This document shows, one piece after another, positions 5,458-6,342 of a stretch of 6,342 nt of DNA. The notes beneath the pieces are model-generated. The model was not told the DNA's origin. It was given only the letters and a program-made list of their open reading frames with translations, and searched no databases. This DNA is from Candidatus Stercoripulliclostridium merdigallinarum (lineage in GTDB: Bacteria > Bacillota > Clostridia > Christensenellales > DTU072): NCBI GenBank assembly GCA_018714575.1, contig DVNF01000007.1:1-6342 (forward strand), given 5' to 3'. Within the stretch, counting starts at the first letter, position 1; every line of letters begins with the position of its first letter. Made by a program: the position numbers and the translations under genes.

Positions 5458-6342
5458 TCATCCTTTTATTCGCACGTCGAAAACGTTCAAACCGGGTTTA
5501 CGGTTTAACAGTTCGGCGTGAAGATTTTTTAAAGATACGCGCTTTCCGTAGGCTCCGAACGAGCGTGCCAACAGGGCGTAATTTACGGGGGGAGTTGCTA
5601 TGGCGTCGCTGACGGCGTTGGCTTGACCGTCCAACCGTTCCAGATCCAATATCATGCCCAGCGCGCAGTTGTTGGCTACGACTACCGTCAGATCCAGGTT
5701 GAGGCTCTTTGCCGTTGCCAACTCGTTAAAATTCATGTTGAACGATCCGTCGCCGGTGATCAGTATGCCGCGCTTTCCTGTAGCGACCAACGCTCCGATC
5801 AGGGCAGGCAGGCCGAATCCCATCGTGCCGAGTCCCAGCGAAGTTATCAAAGCGTTCTTGTCGATTTCCTTTATTGAATGCAGGAAGGCGATTTGATGGC
5901 TGCCGACGTCGGTTGCGAATACGGTGCTTCCGTCCCCGGCGGACAGGACAGTTGCCGCAAGCCTTTTGATAGGCGGCTGTTTCTTCGGAAGTTTACATTC
6001 CGTTATCGGGCGGTCGACTGCTTCGACCAATGGGGTCAGCGCGTCCAGAAATTCGCTGCAACCGGCGTCTATTCCAAGCTCCGTCGTCACGACTTTTTCA
6101 ATTTCCGCCGCGTCGGAATCGACCTGGATATATTTCTTTTTTGTCGGTTTGGAATACATTCTGTCCGAAAATCGGGTACCCAAAGCCAATATTACGTCGC
6201 AGGCTTTAAATGCGCGGTTATGGGAATAGGGGGCGGAAGATCCGATAGCTCCGACCAATCTTTCCCCGTATCCGTCGGAAATCCCTCTCAGCGAAGTAAA
6301 AATCGGCATACCGGCTTTTTCGGCGAGTTTGCGTATGCGGCT
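5458..6342 (-). CDS. ilvB: Acetolactate synthase large (catalytic) subunit, C-terminal half, divergent
   Basis: The last 294 residues are visible; the frame runs open off the window edge, so the N-terminal pyrimidine-binding domain lies outside. IlvB uses thiamine diphosphate to join pyruvate with pyruvate or 2-oxobutyrate, the first common step to valine, leucine and isoleucine. The middle domain is present, with ACDVILALGTRFSDR (visible residues about 47-61) and YIQVDSDAAEIEK. The C-terminal catalytic domain has TDVGSHQIAF, the strong LGLGTMGFGLPALIGA block, and the diphosphate/Mg motif GDGSFNMNFNELATA ending in VVVANN (GDG at 197-199, NN at 224-225). Oddities: GSHQ replaces the usual GQHQ or GQNQ; no QWQ-like segment follows LGMI; and the protein stops at FDVRIKG, so the conserved V-x-PMVPPG C-terminal arm is missing. 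The adjoining ilvN supports acetolactate synthase over another thiamine-diphosphate enzyme. Confidence 0.88.
   Translation of the reverse strand, partial: SRIRKLAEKAGMPIFTSLRGISDGYGERLVGAIGSSAPYSHNRAFKACDVILALGTRFSDRMYSKPTKKKYIQVDSDAAEIEKVVTTELGIDAGCSEFLDALTPLVEAVDRPITECKLPKKQPPIKRLAATVLSAGDGSTVFATDVGSHQIAFLHSIKEIDKNALITSLGLGTMGFGLPALIGALVATGKRGILITGDGSFNMNFNELATAKSLNLDLTVVVANNCALGMILDLERLDGQANAVSDAIATPPVNYALLARSFGAYGKRVSLKNLHAELLNRKPGLNVFDVRIKG
5461..5467 (-). promoter_or_regulatory. Ribosome binding site of ilvN, inside the end of ilvB
   Basis: Read leftward, AAAAGGA is followed by five bases and then ATG at 5455. The site overlaps the last codons of ilvB and the A of the alternative ATG at 5461, which it therefore cannot serve. 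This decides the ilvN start. Confidence 0.65.

Overview
The window is ordinary anaerobic-bacterial metabolism: seven genes plus the tail of an eighth, packed in two convergent co-directional blocks. No tRNA, rRNA, CRISPR array, insertion sequence or phage gene is visible, and no stretch over about 80 bases lacks a gene. I see no convincing undescribed multi-gene system. The unusual signals are small-scale: a divergent, tail-less acetolactate synthase, a 9-base tandem-repeat leader, and a terminator buried in an opposing gene.

Right-pointing block (bases 2-2899): the C-terminal end of a 2-oxoacid:ferredoxin oxidoreductase beta subunit; its gamma subunit; a short NfeD-type membrane protein; and malQ, encoding 4-alpha-glucanotransferase. 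Gaps are 42, 27 and 48 bases, and the last three genes each have a clear Shine-Dalgarno sequence. The block may be one transcript, possibly with an internal promoter before the gamma subunit. An intrinsic terminator lies about 100 bases beyond malQ, inside the opposing gene.

Left-pointing block (6342 down to 2896): ilvB (5' end outside the window), ilvN, a (R)-citramalate synthase gene (cimA) and a small 4'-phosphopantetheinyl transferase gene. ilvB and ilvN make acetolactate or acetohydroxybutyrate for valine, leucine and isoleucine. CimA condenses pyruvate with acetyl-CoA, giving a route to 2-oxobutyrate and isoleucine that does not need threonine. The transferase is attached by a 26-base overlap with cimA and has no obvious role in that pathway. 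The two blocks meet with stop codons overlapping in the four bases TTAG.

Organism (inference, modest confidence): a ferredoxin-dependent oxoacid oxidoreductase implies an anaerobe. Strong AGGAGG-type ribosome sites, GTG starts, dense packing, the citramalate route and intermediate GC content fit an uncultured Clostridia-like member of the Bacillota. No marker gene here settles the taxonomy.
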